Below the pieces are notes generated by a model. The model ran no database searches. It was not told the DNA's origin and saw only the letters and a list, made by a program, of their open reading frames with translations. From Acidimicrobiia bacterium (GTDB taxonomy: Bacteria > Actinomycetota > Acidimicrobiia > IMCC26256 > PALSA-555): a DNA stretch of 59,527 nt. This document shows positions 9,731-18,915 of this stretch, one piece after another. The stretch is from the NCBI GenBank assembly GCA_035948415.1, contig DASZJD010000076.1, forward strand, positions 1-59,527, read 5' to 3'. Positions within the stretch are counted from its first letter, which is position 1, and each line of letters begins with the position of its first letter. The position numbers and the translations under genes were made by a program.

Positions 9731-10117
9731 TCAGTAGGTCGTGATGGCGCGGATCTTGTCCTGCAGGGCGCGGTACTCGGGTGACATGGTCAGCGGCATG
9801 AGCTGCATGAGCTTGCCCATGTTGCCGGTGACCTTGGTCTTGCCCTGCATGAACGCGGCGTTGGCGTCCAGCTCCCCCTTCTGGATCGCCACCGAGTCGG
9901 GGTAGGTCGTCGTGAGCGTCACCTCGGCGTCGGGCAGCTCGCCGAGCGCGGCCTCCGCCAGCAGGCCGTTCTCGAGCACCCAGTAGTACTTGATCTCGCC
10001 GTCGGGAGCCCCGGTCACGACGAACTGCATCGTGGCGCTGGCGCCCGGCCGCTCGGGCTGGTCCTGAGCGAGCGCCCGCGCCTCTTCCAACCACTCCTGG
10101 GTGAGGTACTTCGGCAC
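9731..10117 (-). CDS. SCP2 sterol-binding domain protein
   Basis: A 128-residue single-domain protein. GTG 10117 is chosen because the purine-rich run GAGAGGGGGA lies just upstream; the frame is open for long upstream but only as a shadow of the amidase gene. The protein reads VPKYLTQEWLEEARALAQ, then IKYYWVLENGLLAEAALG, AEVTLTTTYPDSVAIQKGEL and GKTKVTGNMGKLMQLMPL, the SCP2/alkyl-sulfatase C-terminal fold that binds lipids or CoA thioesters. It follows the amidase gene by 17 bases and is probably in its operon. Confidence 0.85.
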   Translation of the reverse strand: MPKYLTQEWLEEARALAQDQPERPGASATMQFVVTGAPDGEIKYYWVLENGLLAEAALGELPDAEVTLTTTYPDSVAIQKGELDANAAFMQGKTKVTGNMGKLMQLMPLTMSPEYRALQDKIRAITTY

Positions 10118-10134
10118 CGGTCCCCCTCTCGCGC

Positions 10135-11061
10135 TCAGCGGCGACGGAGTGTATCGACGGGCTCGGCGGCCCGCTCGGCTCGCACGCCCGCGAACAGGTC
10201 GTCCTCGGTGTCGCCGGCCGCGGGCTGGCCGACCGACGATCGGGCCAGCGCGTACTCGTCCCAGGGGAACACGTTGCGGATCACCTCGTCGGGCAGGCGC
10301 ATCCAGAAGCCGTCCGGGTCCACCTGGGTCCGGTGCGCGAGGAGGGCCTCCCGCCGGCGGTGCAGCCAGGGCCCCACGTCGACGAACGTGGTGAAGCGTC
10401 GCTCCCCGCCCTCGGGGAAGTCCCGCTCGAACCACCGCTGGAACGGGCTCTCCTCGCCGCGCTCGAGGTAGGCGGCGTGGAGCGCCTCGACGCGGCGGCG
10501 CGAGAAGCCCGTGTAGTACAGCTTCGACGGCTGCCACGGCGGTCCCGCGTCGGGGAAGCGGTCGGCCTGACCGGCGGCCTCGAACGCGGGCAGCGAGATC
10601 TCGTGGACCCGGATGTGATCCGGATGCGGGTAGAACTCGCGGTCGTCGGCGTAGGTGATGATCACCTGGGGCCGCTCGGCGCGGATGATCGCGACCAGGC
10701 GGCCCACCGCCTCGTCGAGCGGCGCGTTGGCGAAGTTGTCGGCGCGTCGGTTCGTGTCCGTGTCCGGCATCCCGGAGTCGTGGTAGCCGAGCAGGTGGAG
10801 GACGTCGTACCCGATGGCGGCGACGCTGGCCTCGAGCTCCTCGATGCGAACCTCGGGCAGGCGGGCCCGAACCTCGGGCGTGTCGACAGAGGGGTTCAGG
10901 ATGTCGCCGGCCTCGCCGCCGGTGCAGCACACCAGCGCGCACCACACGCCTTCGTCGTGGTAGCGCGCGACGGTCGCGGCGCCCTTCGACGCCTCGTCGT
11001 CGGGGTGCGCGTGCACACTGAGGAGCGCGAGCCGATCACCGTTGCGATCCGTGGGGGTCAT
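10135..11061 (-). CDS. mca: mycothiol S-conjugate amidase (Mca-like)
   Basis: A 308-residue zinc hydrolase of the PIG-L/LmbE fold. Start ATG 11061 gives MTPTDRNGDRLALLSVHAHP, with metal-binding His19, Asp21 and Asp22 in HAHPDDEASKG and the third ligand in YPHPDHIRVHE. The blocks CCTGGEAGDILNP, LLGYHDSGMPDTDTN and QVIITYADDREFYPHPDH match mycothiol S-conjugate amidase rather than the shorter deacetylase MshB. The enzyme cleaves mycothiol S-conjugates into GlcN-Ins and a mercapturic acid for export, a cytoplasmic detoxification step of actinobacteria. It is divergent from an exported hydrolase and followed by the SCP2 gene. Confidence 0.88.
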   Translation of the reverse strand: MTPTDRNGDRLALLSVHAHPDDEASKGAATVARYHDEGVWCALVCCTGGEAGDILNPSVDTPEVRARLPEVRIEELEASVAAIGYDVLHLLGYHDSGMPDTDTNRRADNFANAPLDEAVGRLVAIIRAERPQVIITYADDREFYPHPDHIRVHEISLPAFEAAGQADRFPDAGPPWQPSKLYYTGFSRRRVEALHAAYLERGEESPFQRWFERDFPEGGERRFTTFVDVGPWLHRRREALLAHRTQVDPDGFWMRLPDEVIRNVFPWDEYALARSSVGQPAAGDTEDDLFAGVRAERAAEPVDTLRRR

Positions 11062-11122
11062 CGAGCACGACGGTACCGCCCCCGCGGGTGGTCCGGCGCA
11101 ACCGATCGGTAGTGTGCCGCCC

Positions 11123-12613
11123 GTGCCACGAGGCCCCGCGCTCGCGATGGGCGCGGTCCTGGCCACGATGGCGCTGCTGGTGCCGGCCGCGGGCGCCGTC
11201 GCGCCGCCCGGAGGCGGGACGCTCGCCTGGCGCAAGTGCGGCGGCGGCAACCAGTGCGCCACCCTGTCGGTGCCGGTCGACTGGACCCAGCCCGCCGGCG
11301 CGCCGGTGACGCTCGCAGTCGCCCGACACCCGGCCTCCGACCACGCGCACCGGCTCGGCACGCTGGTGATCAACTACGGCGGCCCGGGCGACCCCGGCGC
11401 CGAATCGCTCCGCAACGGCGGCCTGCTCGGCATCCCCGCGGTGATCCGGGCCCGGTACGACCTCGTGAGCTTCGATCCGCGCGGGACCGGCTCCTCCCGA
11501 CCGATCGCCTGCGTCGACGACCCCACCTACGACCAGGTGCTCGCCCAGGACCCGACCCCTGACACGCCGGAGCAGTTCCAGAGCTTCTACGCCGGCACGA
11601 ACGGGCCCGTCGACCTGGTGCAGGCCTGCGTCAGCCGCCAGGGCCAGTGGCTGGCAGACGTCGGGACGCGCAGCACGGCCCGCGACCTCGAGGCGCTCCG
11701 GGGGGCGCTCGGCGAGCCGAAGCTGAACTTCCTCGGCTACTCGTACGGCACCGTCCTCGGCGCGGTGTACGCGCAGCTGTACCCGGCGCGCGTCGGCGCC
11801 CTGGTCCTCGACGGGGCCGTCAACCTCTCCAGCTCGCCGGCCGGCGAGCTGCACGACAACGCGGTCGGCTTCGAGCAGGCCCTCGACGCGTTCCTCGCCG
11901 ACTGCGCGGCGCGAACCTCGTGCCCGTTCCACCACCGCGGCGATCCACGCGCCGCGCTCGCGACGCTCCAGCAGCGCTTCGAGAGCGGGCTCCAGCTGCC
12001 GGTCGCCGACGGGCGGAAGGCGGGGGCGACGCTCTTCTACCTGGCGCTGGCCGGCGCGCTCTACGACCGGGCGACGGGCTGGCCGTTCCTCGCCCACGCC
12101 CTCGACCAGGCCGAGCGGGGCGTCGGCGACGGGCTCGCCGAGCTGTCCGACCCGCTGACCGGCCGGGGACCCGACGGCCACTACAACAACCTCCAGGAGG
12201 CGCTGAACGCCATCCGTTGCGACGACCGCCGCGACTCGCTGCTCTCCTTCGACGACTACCGCGCCACCTACGCGCAGTACTCGCAGGAGTTCCCGATCTT
12301 CGGCGGGTTCCTCGCCGCGTCGCCGCTCGGGTGCGACCCCCGGCTGCCGGCCCCGCCGGCGTCCGAGCAGGTCGGCGACGTCCGGGTGACCGACGCCCCG
12401 CCGATCCTCATCGTCGGGACGACCGGCGACCCGGCGACGCCGTACGCCGGGGCCGTCGACCTCCAGCAGCGTCTGCGCGGCTCCCGCCTGCTCACGCTGG
12501 TCAGCACCGAGCACGCCGGCTACGGGAAGGGGATCACCTGCATCGACGACTCCGTCGACGCCTTTCTCCTCCGCCACACGCTGCCGCCGGTGGGCCGCCG
12601 CTGCCGGCCCTGA
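11123..12613 (+). CDS. secreted alpha/beta hydrolase, S33 tripeptidyl aminopeptidase type
   Basis: A 496-residue exported hydrolase. GTG 11123 is preferred since it places a signal peptide (PRGPALAMGAVLATMALLVP) at the N-terminus; GTG 11114 is possible. The catalytic triad is visible: Ser207 in LGYSYGTVLG, Asp436 in TTGDPATPYAG and His464 in TEHAGYG. LVINYGGPGDPGAESL carries the oxyanion-hole motif, and the C-terminal third is the TAP-like domain of Streptomyces tripeptidyl aminopeptidases and SlpD/SlpE. It probably cleaves peptides outside the membrane. Its stop is three bases from a convergent cyclase gene. Confidence 0.85.
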   Translation: MPRGPALAMGAVLATMALLVPAAGAVAPPGGGTLAWRKCGGGNQCATLSVPVDWTQPAGAPVTLAVARHPASDHAHRLGTLVINYGGPGDPGAESLRNGGLLGIPAVIRARYDLVSFDPRGTGSSRPIACVDDPTYDQVLAQDPTPDTPEQFQSFYAGTNGPVDLVQACVSRQGQWLADVGTRSTARDLEALRGALGEPKLNFLGYSYGTVLGAVYAQLYPARVGALVLDGAVNLSSSPAGELHDNAVGFEQALDAFLADCAARTSCPFHHRGDPRAALATLQQRFESGLQLPVADGRKAGATLFYLALAGALYDRATGWPFLAHALDQAERGVGDGLAELSDPLTGRGPDGHYNNLQEALNAIRCDDRRDSLLSFDDYRATYAQYSQEFPIFGGFLAASPLGCDPRLPAPPASEQVGDVRVTDAPPILIVGTTGDPATPYAGAVDLQQRLRGSRLLTLVSTEHAGYGKGITCIDDSVDAFLLRHTLPPVGRRCRP

Positions 12614-12616
12614 GCC

Positions 12617-13696
12617 TCAGCCCGTGGGCGCCCGCGCCGGCTCCGGCGCGGCGCCGAGGCGGTACACGTCGATGCGGCCGATGCCGCGCACGCGACGTCG
12701 AGGCAGCCGCCGCAGCGTGAACCGCTCGTCACCGGCCAGCGCGGCGGCGACGTCGCTCGACGCCAGCACCGTCCCCGGGTAGGCGAGCTCGGTGAGCCGG
12801 CTGGCCAGGTTCACGACCGGCCCGAAGTAGTCGCCTTCCCGCGACAGCACGGTCCCGGACGCGATCCCGGCTCGAGCGTCGGGCAAGACCTCGTCGCTCG
12901 TCGACTCGGCGCTGAGGCTGAGCGCGATCACGGCCGCGGTCTGGGGGCGGTCGGCGATGAACATGACCTCGTCGCCGATCGTCTTCACCAGCCGCCCCCC
13001 GTGGGCGACGACGGTGTCGTGGGCGATCCCGGCGAAGCGCTCGACGAGGTCGGAGAGCTCGCGGTCGTCGAGGTCCTCGGCCAGCGCGGTGTAGCCGACC
13101 AGGTCGAGGAACCCGACGGTCACCTCGACCGTCCCGGGCGTGCCGGGCTCGCTGCCGGCCAGCTTGCGCCAGAGCGCGGCGCGCAGCTGCAGGCGGTGCG
13201 CGTGGTCGACGAGGCGGCTGATGTCGTCGAAGTCGAGGTTCGTCGCCACCGCGGCGGCCAGCTCCTCGTCGGAGAGCCCGGCGCGACGGGCGTCGTCCAC
13301 CGACAGGGCCACGTCGTCGCTCTCGGCGTCGGCGATGCGGGCGAGGGCGGAGCTGAGCACCCGCGCTTGGGGGAGCGCCCGCTCCAGGGTCCAGTCGTAG
13401 ACCCACGGCCGGTGAAGCCGCTCGACGAAGCCCCGGAGCGCCTCGACGTCCCGGTCGGTGAACGCGGGGAGGTCGTCGGGCAGGTCGGGGAACCCGAGCG
13501 CCCGCCACAGCGCACGCGCCGTGACGAGGTCGGTGCCGGCCGCGGCCGCCACCGCCGCCAGCGTGTACTTGCGCTCGCCGGGCATGACCGCCCGGTCGAA
13601 GACCAGCAGGGTGAGGTAGCCGTTGCGGACCGCCTGCTCGATCTCGGTCGGGCTGGCGCCGCGCCGGCGCAGGTACCGGGCGAGCGACCGGTCCAC
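12617..13696 (-). CDS. class III adenylate/guanylate cyclase with N-terminal regulatory domain
   Basis: A 359-residue cytoplasmic protein from GTG 13696. The first 160 or so residues are all-helical (RRRGASPTEIEQAVRNGYLT, then LWRALGFPDLP) and resemble the adenylate cyclase regulatory domain of actinobacteria. The C-terminal catalytic domain keeps both metal-binding aspartates, Asp198 in VGFLDLVGYTAL and Asp242 in RLVKTIGDEVMF, plus EGDYFGPVVNLASRL with the transition-state Asn and Arg, so it should be active. It starts 11 bases after the acyl-CoA dehydrogenase stop. A second protein with the same layout is at 34332-35423. Confidence 0.88.
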   Translation of the reverse strand: MDRSLARYLRRRGASPTEIEQAVRNGYLTLLVFDRAVMPGERKYTLAAVAAAAGTDLVTARALWRALGFPDLPDDLPAFTDRDVEALRGFVERLHRPWVYDWTLERALPQARVLSSALARIADAESDDVALSVDDARRAGLSDEELAAAVATNLDFDDISRLVDHAHRLQLRAALWRKLAGSEPGTPGTVEVTVGFLDLVGYTALAEDLDDRELSDLVERFAGIAHDTVVAHGGRLVKTIGDEVMFIADRPQTAAVIALSLSAESTSDEVLPDARAGIASGTVLSREGDYFGPVVNLASRLTELAYPGTVLASSDVAAALAGDERFTLRRLPRRRVRGIGRIDVYRLGAAPEPARAPTG

Positions 13697-13707
13697 GGGT
13701 CCGCCCG

Positions 13708-14991
13708 TCAGGCCGAGCGGGGGACGTCCTTCCAGGCCAGGTCCCGGGAGTTGTCCGGCTCCTTCGGCAGGCCGAGCACCCGCTCGCCGAGGATGTTGCG
13801 CATGACGTTCGACGTGCCGCCCTCGATGGTGTTGGCCTGGGCGCGCAGGAACCCGCGCGCGATCGACGGTCGGTCGTCGCCCATCCCGCCGAGATAGGCG
13901 AGCGGCCCTTCGGCCTTCGCGACGCCGGTCGGCTCCCAGGCCGCGCCGCCCGCGCCCTCCATGTCCACCGCCAGCTTCTGGAGCCGCTGGTTGAACTCGG
14001 CCTGCATGAGCTTGGTGATCGAGCCCTCGGGCCCGGCCTCGCTGCCGCTCTTGCGCTTGTCGCCGGCCCGCTGGTTGTTCAGCCGGATCAGGCGACCGTC
14101 GATGTAGGCCTGCGCCAGCCGCTGCCGCAGCAGCGGGTCGCGGACCGGCCGGTGGCGGTCCATAAGCGTCCGGATCGGGCTGCCGCCGACGGCGTCGCCG
14201 GCGAGCGACCCGGCCCCCGAGAGCGACACCCGCTCGTTCATGAGCGTCGTGATCGCGACCCGCCAGCCCTCCCCCGCCGGCCCCACCCGCATCGCGTCCG
14301 GGATCCGCACGTTCTCGAGGAACACCTCGTTGAACTCGGCGTCGCCGGTGATCTGCACAAGGGGGCGGATCTCGACGCCCGGCAGCCGCATGTCGAGGAC
14401 GAAGTAGCTGAGCCCCTTGTGCTTCGGCACGTCGGGGTTGGTGCGGGCCAGCAGCATCCCGTACCTGGCCAGGTGCGCGAGCGTGGTCCAGACCTTCTGG
14501 CCGGTGACGATCCACTCGTCGCCGTCACGGACGGCCCGGGTCGACAGGCCGGCCACGTCGGACCCCGCGCCGGGCTCGCTGAACAGCTGGCACCAGATCT
14601 CCTCGTTCGTGGCCAGGCCCCGGAGGAGCTGGTGCTTCTGGTCCTCGGTGCCCCACGTGATGACCGTCGGCCCGCCCATGCCGATCCCGATGATGTTGAA
14701 GGGCCGCGGCACCCGGTACGTGCTCAGCACCTCGTTCACGTGCTTGGCCTGCATCGGGGTGAGCGACAGCCCGGCCCCGTACTCGGCCGGCCACGTGGGC
14801 GTGGCGTAGCCCGCCTCCCCGAGGCGGCGGCACCAGTCGCGGTAGTCGAGCGACCGCCGCAACGCCGCGTACCGCTCCTCGTCGCCGGCGTCGATGGCGT
14901 CCATCCAGCCCGCCGGCAGCTGCTCCCGCAAGAACTCGAGCGTCTGCTCTCGAAGCTGGGCGTCGGCGAGCTGGGACGTGTCGACGGCCAT
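13708..14991 (-). CDS. acyl-CoA dehydrogenase
   Basis: A 427-residue flavoprotein of normal acyl-CoA dehydrogenase length. Start ATG 14991 follows GGGGGAGCC. Family blocks are ATPTWPAEYGAGLSLTPMQA, WCQLFSEPGAGSDVAGLSTR (FAD and substrate contact), WIVTGQKVWTTLAHLARYG, FNEVFLENVRIPDAMRVG and, near the C-terminus, QANTIEGGTSNVMRNILGER. It oxidises an acyl-CoA to the enoyl-CoA and passes electrons to ETF. The substrate could be a fatty acid or a steroid side chain. It is the first gene of a two-gene unit with the cyclase. Confidence 0.92.
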   Translation of the reverse strand: MAVDTSQLADAQLREQTLEFLREQLPAGWMDAIDAGDEERYAALRRSLDYRDWCRRLGEAGYATPTWPAEYGAGLSLTPMQAKHVNEVLSTYRVPRPFNIIGIGMGGPTVITWGTEDQKHQLLRGLATNEEIWCQLFSEPGAGSDVAGLSTRAVRDGDEWIVTGQKVWTTLAHLARYGMLLARTNPDVPKHKGLSYFVLDMRLPGVEIRPLVQITGDAEFNEVFLENVRIPDAMRVGPAGEGWRVAITTLMNERVSLSGAGSLAGDAVGGSPIRTLMDRHRPVRDPLLRQRLAQAYIDGRLIRLNNQRAGDKRKSGSEAGPEGSITKLMQAEFNQRLQKLAVDMEGAGGAAWEPTGVAKAEGPLAYLGGMGDDRPSIARGFLRAQANTIEGGTSNVMRNILGERVLGLPKEPDNSRDLAWKDVPRSA

Positions 14992-15170
14992 GGCTCCCCC
15001 TGTGCTTGGCACCGACCCGGATCGTAGCGGTCGTCGGTTGACGCCTCCCACGGCGCGGCCTCCATCCGCCGTCGATCCGTCGCGACCAGACCACGGATAT
15101 CCTCGACGTCGCGCTCGGCCCGCCGCGCCGACGCGGGCGGCTCGGGCGGACCGTCCCGGGACGGAGCAGC

Positions 15171-15866
15171 ATGCGGACCCATCAACCCGAACGCCACCGG
15201 TACGCCCGGATCGGCTGGCTGCGCGCCGCCGTCCTCGGCGCCAACGACGGGATCGTCTCCGTCGCCAGCATCCTGCTCGGCGTCGCCGCCGCCACCTCGT
15301 CGCAAAGCCAGGTCGCGGTCGCGGGCGCGGCCGCGCTCGTCGCCGGCGCCATGGCGATGGCCGCGGGCGAGTTCGTCTCGGTGAGCTCGCAGCGCGACAC
15401 CGAGCTCGCCGACATCGCACGGGAGCGACGGGAGATCCTCCAGCACCCCGACTTCGAGCTCGCCGAGCTCCAGGAGATCTACCAGCGCCGGGGCCTCGAC
15501 CGCGGCCTCGCCCGCGAGGTCGCGCAGCGCCTCATGGAGGCGGACCCGCTCGGCGCCCACCTGCGCGACGAGCTCGGGATGACCGGGGTCGGGGTGGCCG
15601 CGCCGGTGCAGGCGGCGGTGAGCTCGGCGGTGAGCTTCTCCCTGGGCGGGGCGCTCCCTCTCGCCGCCGCCCTCGTGCTGCCGAGCTCGGCTCGCATCCC
15701 CGTCGTGGCCGGGCTGGCCCTGCTGCTGCTGGCCGGTACCGGCGCGCTCGGCGGCCGGTTCGGTGGCGCGCCGGTGCGGCGGGCGGCGCTGCGGGTCCTG
15801 GCCGGCGGGAGCCTCGCCATGCTGGTGACGTGGGCCATCGGCGCCCTGGTCGGCGCCGCGGTGTAG
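15171..15866 (+). CDS. VIT1/CCC1-family metal transporter
   Basis: A 231-residue membrane protein of the VIT/CCC1 family, which moves Fe(II) or Mn(II) across membranes. The N-terminus has GWLRAAVLGANDGIVSVASILLG, the typical first membrane helix, followed by VAGAMAMAAGEFVSVSSQRDTE, the second helix with the metal-binding Met/Glu set. A soluble helical hairpin of about 80 residues (ELADIARERREILQHPDFEL onward) is the cytoplasmic metal-binding part, and three hydrophobic helices close the protein. Monocistronic, divergent from the acyl-CoA dehydrogenase by 180 bases. Confidence 0.9.
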   Translation: MRTHQPERHRYARIGWLRAAVLGANDGIVSVASILLGVAAATSSQSQVAVAGAAALVAGAMAMAAGEFVSVSSQRDTELADIARERREILQHPDFELAELQEIYQRRGLDRGLAREVAQRLMEADPLGAHLRDELGMTGVGVAAPVQAAVSSAVSFSLGGALPLAAALVLPSSARIPVVAGLALLLLAGTGALGGRFGGAPVRRAALRVLAGGSLAMLVTWAIGALVGAAV

Positions 15867-15879
15867 CCGGCGCGCCCGG

Positions 15880-16392
15880 TCAGGCCGGCGACGCCGGCCA
15901 CGAGAACGTGAACAGCTTCCGAGGCTCGATGCGGGCGTAGGGCGATCCCGCGACCCCGTCCTCCCAGCCCGGCCCGTACGCGGGCACGTAGGTCTCGAGC
16001 AGGTAGTCGCGGAAGCCGGCGTGCTCGGCGCCGCCGAGGTCGAGGAACCGGGCCTCGCCGTGGACGATCACCGCGAGCTCCTCGCCCCGGGTGTGCGAGG
16101 CGCTCAGGGCCGGCCGGGCCCGGAGGTGCCGGACCCGAACCGAGTCCGGTGAGGACCCGAAGTGGAAGTGCCCCCGGTAGAAGAGCCCGTCGACGGGCGC
16201 GACGAGCGGGCGGCCGGCGGCCGTGACCGTGGCCAGGTTCAGCACCTGCACGCCGACGAGCAGGCCGGCTAGGGACCGGGCGTCGAGGCGCCGCTCGGCG
16301 GTGAAGATGCTGGCGAGGTGCGGGCCCGCGGCCTCGTGGCTGGCGTCGAGCAGGGCCTGGAGCTGCTCGAGGTCGGCGGGCGTCTCGTACAC
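15880..16392 (-). CDS. PNPOx-fold (pyridoxamine 5'-phosphate oxidase-like) protein
   Basis: A 170-residue split-barrel protein: VLNLATVTAAGRPLVAPVDG, FYRGHFHFGSSPDSVRVRHL, RPALSASHTRGEELAVIVHG, then a C-terminal AYGPGWEDGVAGSPYARIEP. This is the pattern of flavin- or F420-binding proteins of the PNPOx-like group, with a C-terminal motif giving ARIEPRKLFTFSW. Cofactor and substrate are unknown. It begins 10 bases after the stop of the P-type ATPase gene and is probably co-transcribed with it. Confidence 0.82.
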   Translation of the reverse strand: MYETPADLEQLQALLDASHEAAGPHLASIFTAERRLDARSLAGLLVGVQVLNLATVTAAGRPLVAPVDGLFYRGHFHFGSSPDSVRVRHLRARPALSASHTRGEELAVIVHGEARFLDLGGAEHAGFRDYLLETYVPAYGPGWEDGVAGSPYARIEPRKLFTFSWPASPA

Positions 16393-16402
16393 GGCGCTCG
16401 CC

Positions 16403-18820
16403 CTACGGCGCGGCGGCCGCGGTTCGGCTGCCGTCGTGTCGACCGGCGACGAAGCGCGTGGTCCGCCACCCGAGCTCCACGAGCACGATCCCGACGGCGG
16501 CGATCGCGGCCGCCTCCCCGAGGACGCGGCCGGGCGGGAGCGCGAGCGCGAAGAAGCTCCGGAAGGACGGCACGGCGACGATCGTCACGACCGAGAGCAC
16601 CATCGTCAGCGCGAGCAGGCCCCGCCACCAGTTCACCGGGCGGGCGAGGATCACGAGGACCCAGAGGGCGATCGCCGCGACGACGAGCGTGGCCGTCGTT
16701 CGGGACTCGGTCAGCGACGCGTGCTCGGCGTAGTAGGCGACGCCGTACGCCGCGAGGGCGCCGGACCCGACGACGAAGCCCGCCGGCACGCAGAACCGCA
16801 GCACCCGTTTGATGAAGCCCGGGATGTACCGGCGCGTGTTCGGCGCCAGGGCGAGGAAGAAGCCGGGGATCCCGATCGTGAAGTTGCTGATGAGCGTCAG
16901 CTGACGGGGCAGGAACGGGTACTTCCAGTTCAGGATCACGACAATGACCGCGATCAGCACCGCGTAGACGGTCTTCGTGACGAAGAGGTTCGCCGACCGC
17001 TCGATGTTGGCGATGACGCGGCGGCCCTCGGCCACCACGCCGGGGAGCGTCGCGAACCGCCCGTCGAGGAGCACGAGCTTGGCGACGGCGCGAGTGGCCG
17101 CGGCGCCGGAGCCCATCGCGACGCCGATGTCGGCGTCCTTCAGCGCCAGCGCGTCGTTGACCCCGTCGCCGGTCATCGCCACGACGTGGCCGTGGGACTG
17201 GAGGGCGTGGACCATCCCGCGCTTCTGCTGGGGCGTGACCCGGCCGAAGACCGAGTGGGTGTCGAGGGCGTCAGCGAGTTGCGCGGGGTCGTCCGGCAGC
17301 TCGCGCGCGTCGACCGGGTCGTCGCTGCCGGCGAGCCCGACCCGGGCCGCCACCGCGGCGACGGTGCGGGGGTTGTCACCGGAGATCACCTTCAGCGCCA
17401 CGCCCTGCTCGGCGAAGTAGGCGAGGGTCTCGCGGGCGTCGGGACGGACCTTCTCCTCGAGGAGGACGAGCGCGACCGGCGTCAGCGGGACCGGGAGCGA
17501 CTCGTCCGCGAGCGGGGCGTCGCTGCGAGCGAGCAGCAGCACCCGCTTCCCGTCGGCGGCGAGATCGTTGGCACGCGAGCGCGGCGCGCGGTCCGGCGCC
17601 GCGTCGGGCAGGACCATCTCCGGTGCGCCGAGCACCCACGTCGCGTGGGATTCGAAGCTGGCCGCGCTCCACTTGCGCGCCGAGGAGAACGGGGTGGTCG
17701 CGGTGCGGCGCCATCCGTCCGGCGCCGACAGGGCCGCGCCGAGCGCGGCGAGGGTGGCGTTGCGGTTCGGGTCGTCGGCCAGGGCGCCAAGCGCGGCGTC
17801 GATGTCCGCGGGGCTGGCGCCGTCGAGCGGCTCCGAGCGCGCGAACACGACGTCACCCTCGGTGAGGGTTCCCGTCTTGTCCAAGCACACGACGTCCACC
17901 CGGGCCAGACCCTCGACCGCCGGCAGCTCCTGCACCAAGACGTTGCGCCGAGCCAGCGTGAGCGCCGCGATCCCGAACGCCAGGCTGGTCAGGAGCACGA
18001 GGCCCTCGGGGACCATCCCGACCACGCCGGCAACGACGCTGGTGAGCGCGGCGGGCACCTGGTCGGTCCGGAGCTGCTGCCAGAGCAGCAGCCCCGAGAT
18101 CGGGAAGAGCGCGTACTGGATCAGGCGCAGCAGGAAGTTGATGCCGTCGACGAGCTCGGAGCGGGCGAGCCGGAACTCGCGGGCCTCGGCGGCGATCCGG
18201 CGCGCGTACGAGTTCGGGCCGACCGCGGTGGCCTGGAAGCGTCCGGAGCCGGCGACGACGATGCTGCCGGACATGACCGTCGAGCCCGGCCGCTTGTCGA
18301 TCGGGTCCGATTCGCCGGTCAGCAGCGACTCGTCGATCTCGAGCCCGTCGGCCTGCCGGACCAGCCCGTCGGCGGGGACCTGGTCGCCGGTGCGCAGCTC
18401 GCAGAGGTCGTCGAGGACGATCTCCTCGATGGCGACCTCGGCGGGCTCGCCGTCGCGGACGACCCGGGCCCGCGGCGCGCTCAGCACCGCGAGCGCGTCG
18501 AGCTTCCGCTTGGCGAGGACCTCCTGCACGATCCCGATCAGGGAGTTGGCCACGAGTACGAACCCGAACAGCCCGTCCTGGGGGTGGCCGACGACGAGGA
18601 CGACGACCAGCAGCGTGCCGAGGATGGCGTTGAAGCGGGTCAAGACGTTGGCCCGGATGATCTCGCCGTAGGAACGGCTCGTGCGCTCGCCGCCGCCGTT
18701 CGTGAGCCCCCGTGAGACCCGGTCGCGGACCTCGGCTGCCGTCAGCCCGGTCGGCGGCGTGTCGGGCCCGGACCGGGGTGGCGCCAGCGCGCCCGACTCC
18801 GCGGGCCCGGACGCGGTCAT
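16403..18820 (-). CDS. ctpE: P-type cation-transporting ATPase (CtpE-like)
   Basis: An 805-residue membrane ATPase from ATG 18820 (15 codons inside the longest frame). The phosphorylated Asp314 is in VVCLDKTGTLTEGDVV, the actuator has DESLLTGESDPIDKR, and the hinge has AMTGDGVNDALALKDADIGVAMG. The N-terminus GLTAAEVRDRVSRGLTNGGG and IIRANVLTRFNAILGTLLVV resemble mycobacterial CtpE, which takes up calcium, better than KdpB or copper pumps; no heavy-metal domain or CPC motif is present. Calcium specificity is inferred. It is divergent from the L,D-transpeptidase and heads a unit with the PNPOx-like gene. Confidence 0.9.
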   Translation of the reverse strand: MTASGPAESGALAPPRSGPDTPPTGLTAAEVRDRVSRGLTNGGGERTSRSYGEIIRANVLTRFNAILGTLLVVVLVVGHPQDGLFGFVLVANSLIGIVQEVLAKRKLDALAVLSAPRARVVRDGEPAEVAIEEIVLDDLCELRTGDQVPADGLVRQADGLEIDESLLTGESDPIDKRPGSTVMSGSIVVAGSGRFQATAVGPNSYARRIAAEAREFRLARSELVDGINFLLRLIQYALFPISGLLLWQQLRTDQVPAALTSVVAGVVGMVPEGLVLLTSLAFGIAALTLARRNVLVQELPAVEGLARVDVVCLDKTGTLTEGDVVFARSEPLDGASPADIDAALGALADDPNRNATLAALGAALSAPDGWRRTATTPFSSARKWSAASFESHATWVLGAPEMVLPDAAPDRAPRSRANDLAADGKRVLLLARSDAPLADESLPVPLTPVALVLLEEKVRPDARETLAYFAEQGVALKVISGDNPRTVAAVAARVGLAGSDDPVDARELPDDPAQLADALDTHSVFGRVTPQQKRGMVHALQSHGHVVAMTGDGVNDALALKDADIGVAMGSGAAATRAVAKLVLLDGRFATLPGVVAEGRRVIANIERSANLFVTKTVYAVLIAVIVVILNWKYPFLPRQLTLISNFTIGIPGFFLALAPNTRRYIPGFIKRVLRFCVPAGFVVGSGALAAYGVAYYAEHASLTESRTTATLVVAAIALWVLVILARPVNWWRGLLALTMVLSVVTIVAVPSFRSFFALALPPGRVLGEAAAIAAVGIVLVELGWRTTRFVAGRHDGSRTAAAAP

Positions 18821-18915
18821 CGGGCTGACCGTAGCCGAGGAGGCCTCCGCGGCCGCCCAGCGCATGGGTCGCGGCGGCTCAAGGCGGCCACCCCCTCGGC
18901 CGATACCCCGCGGTG

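Noticed and set aside
16223-18715. An 830-codon open frame on the plus strand opposite the P-type ATPase gene.
   Set aside because: It is antisense to a gene with all P-type ATPase motifs and has the Arg/Gly/Asp/Val-rich composition that GC-rich codon bias produces in the opposite frame.
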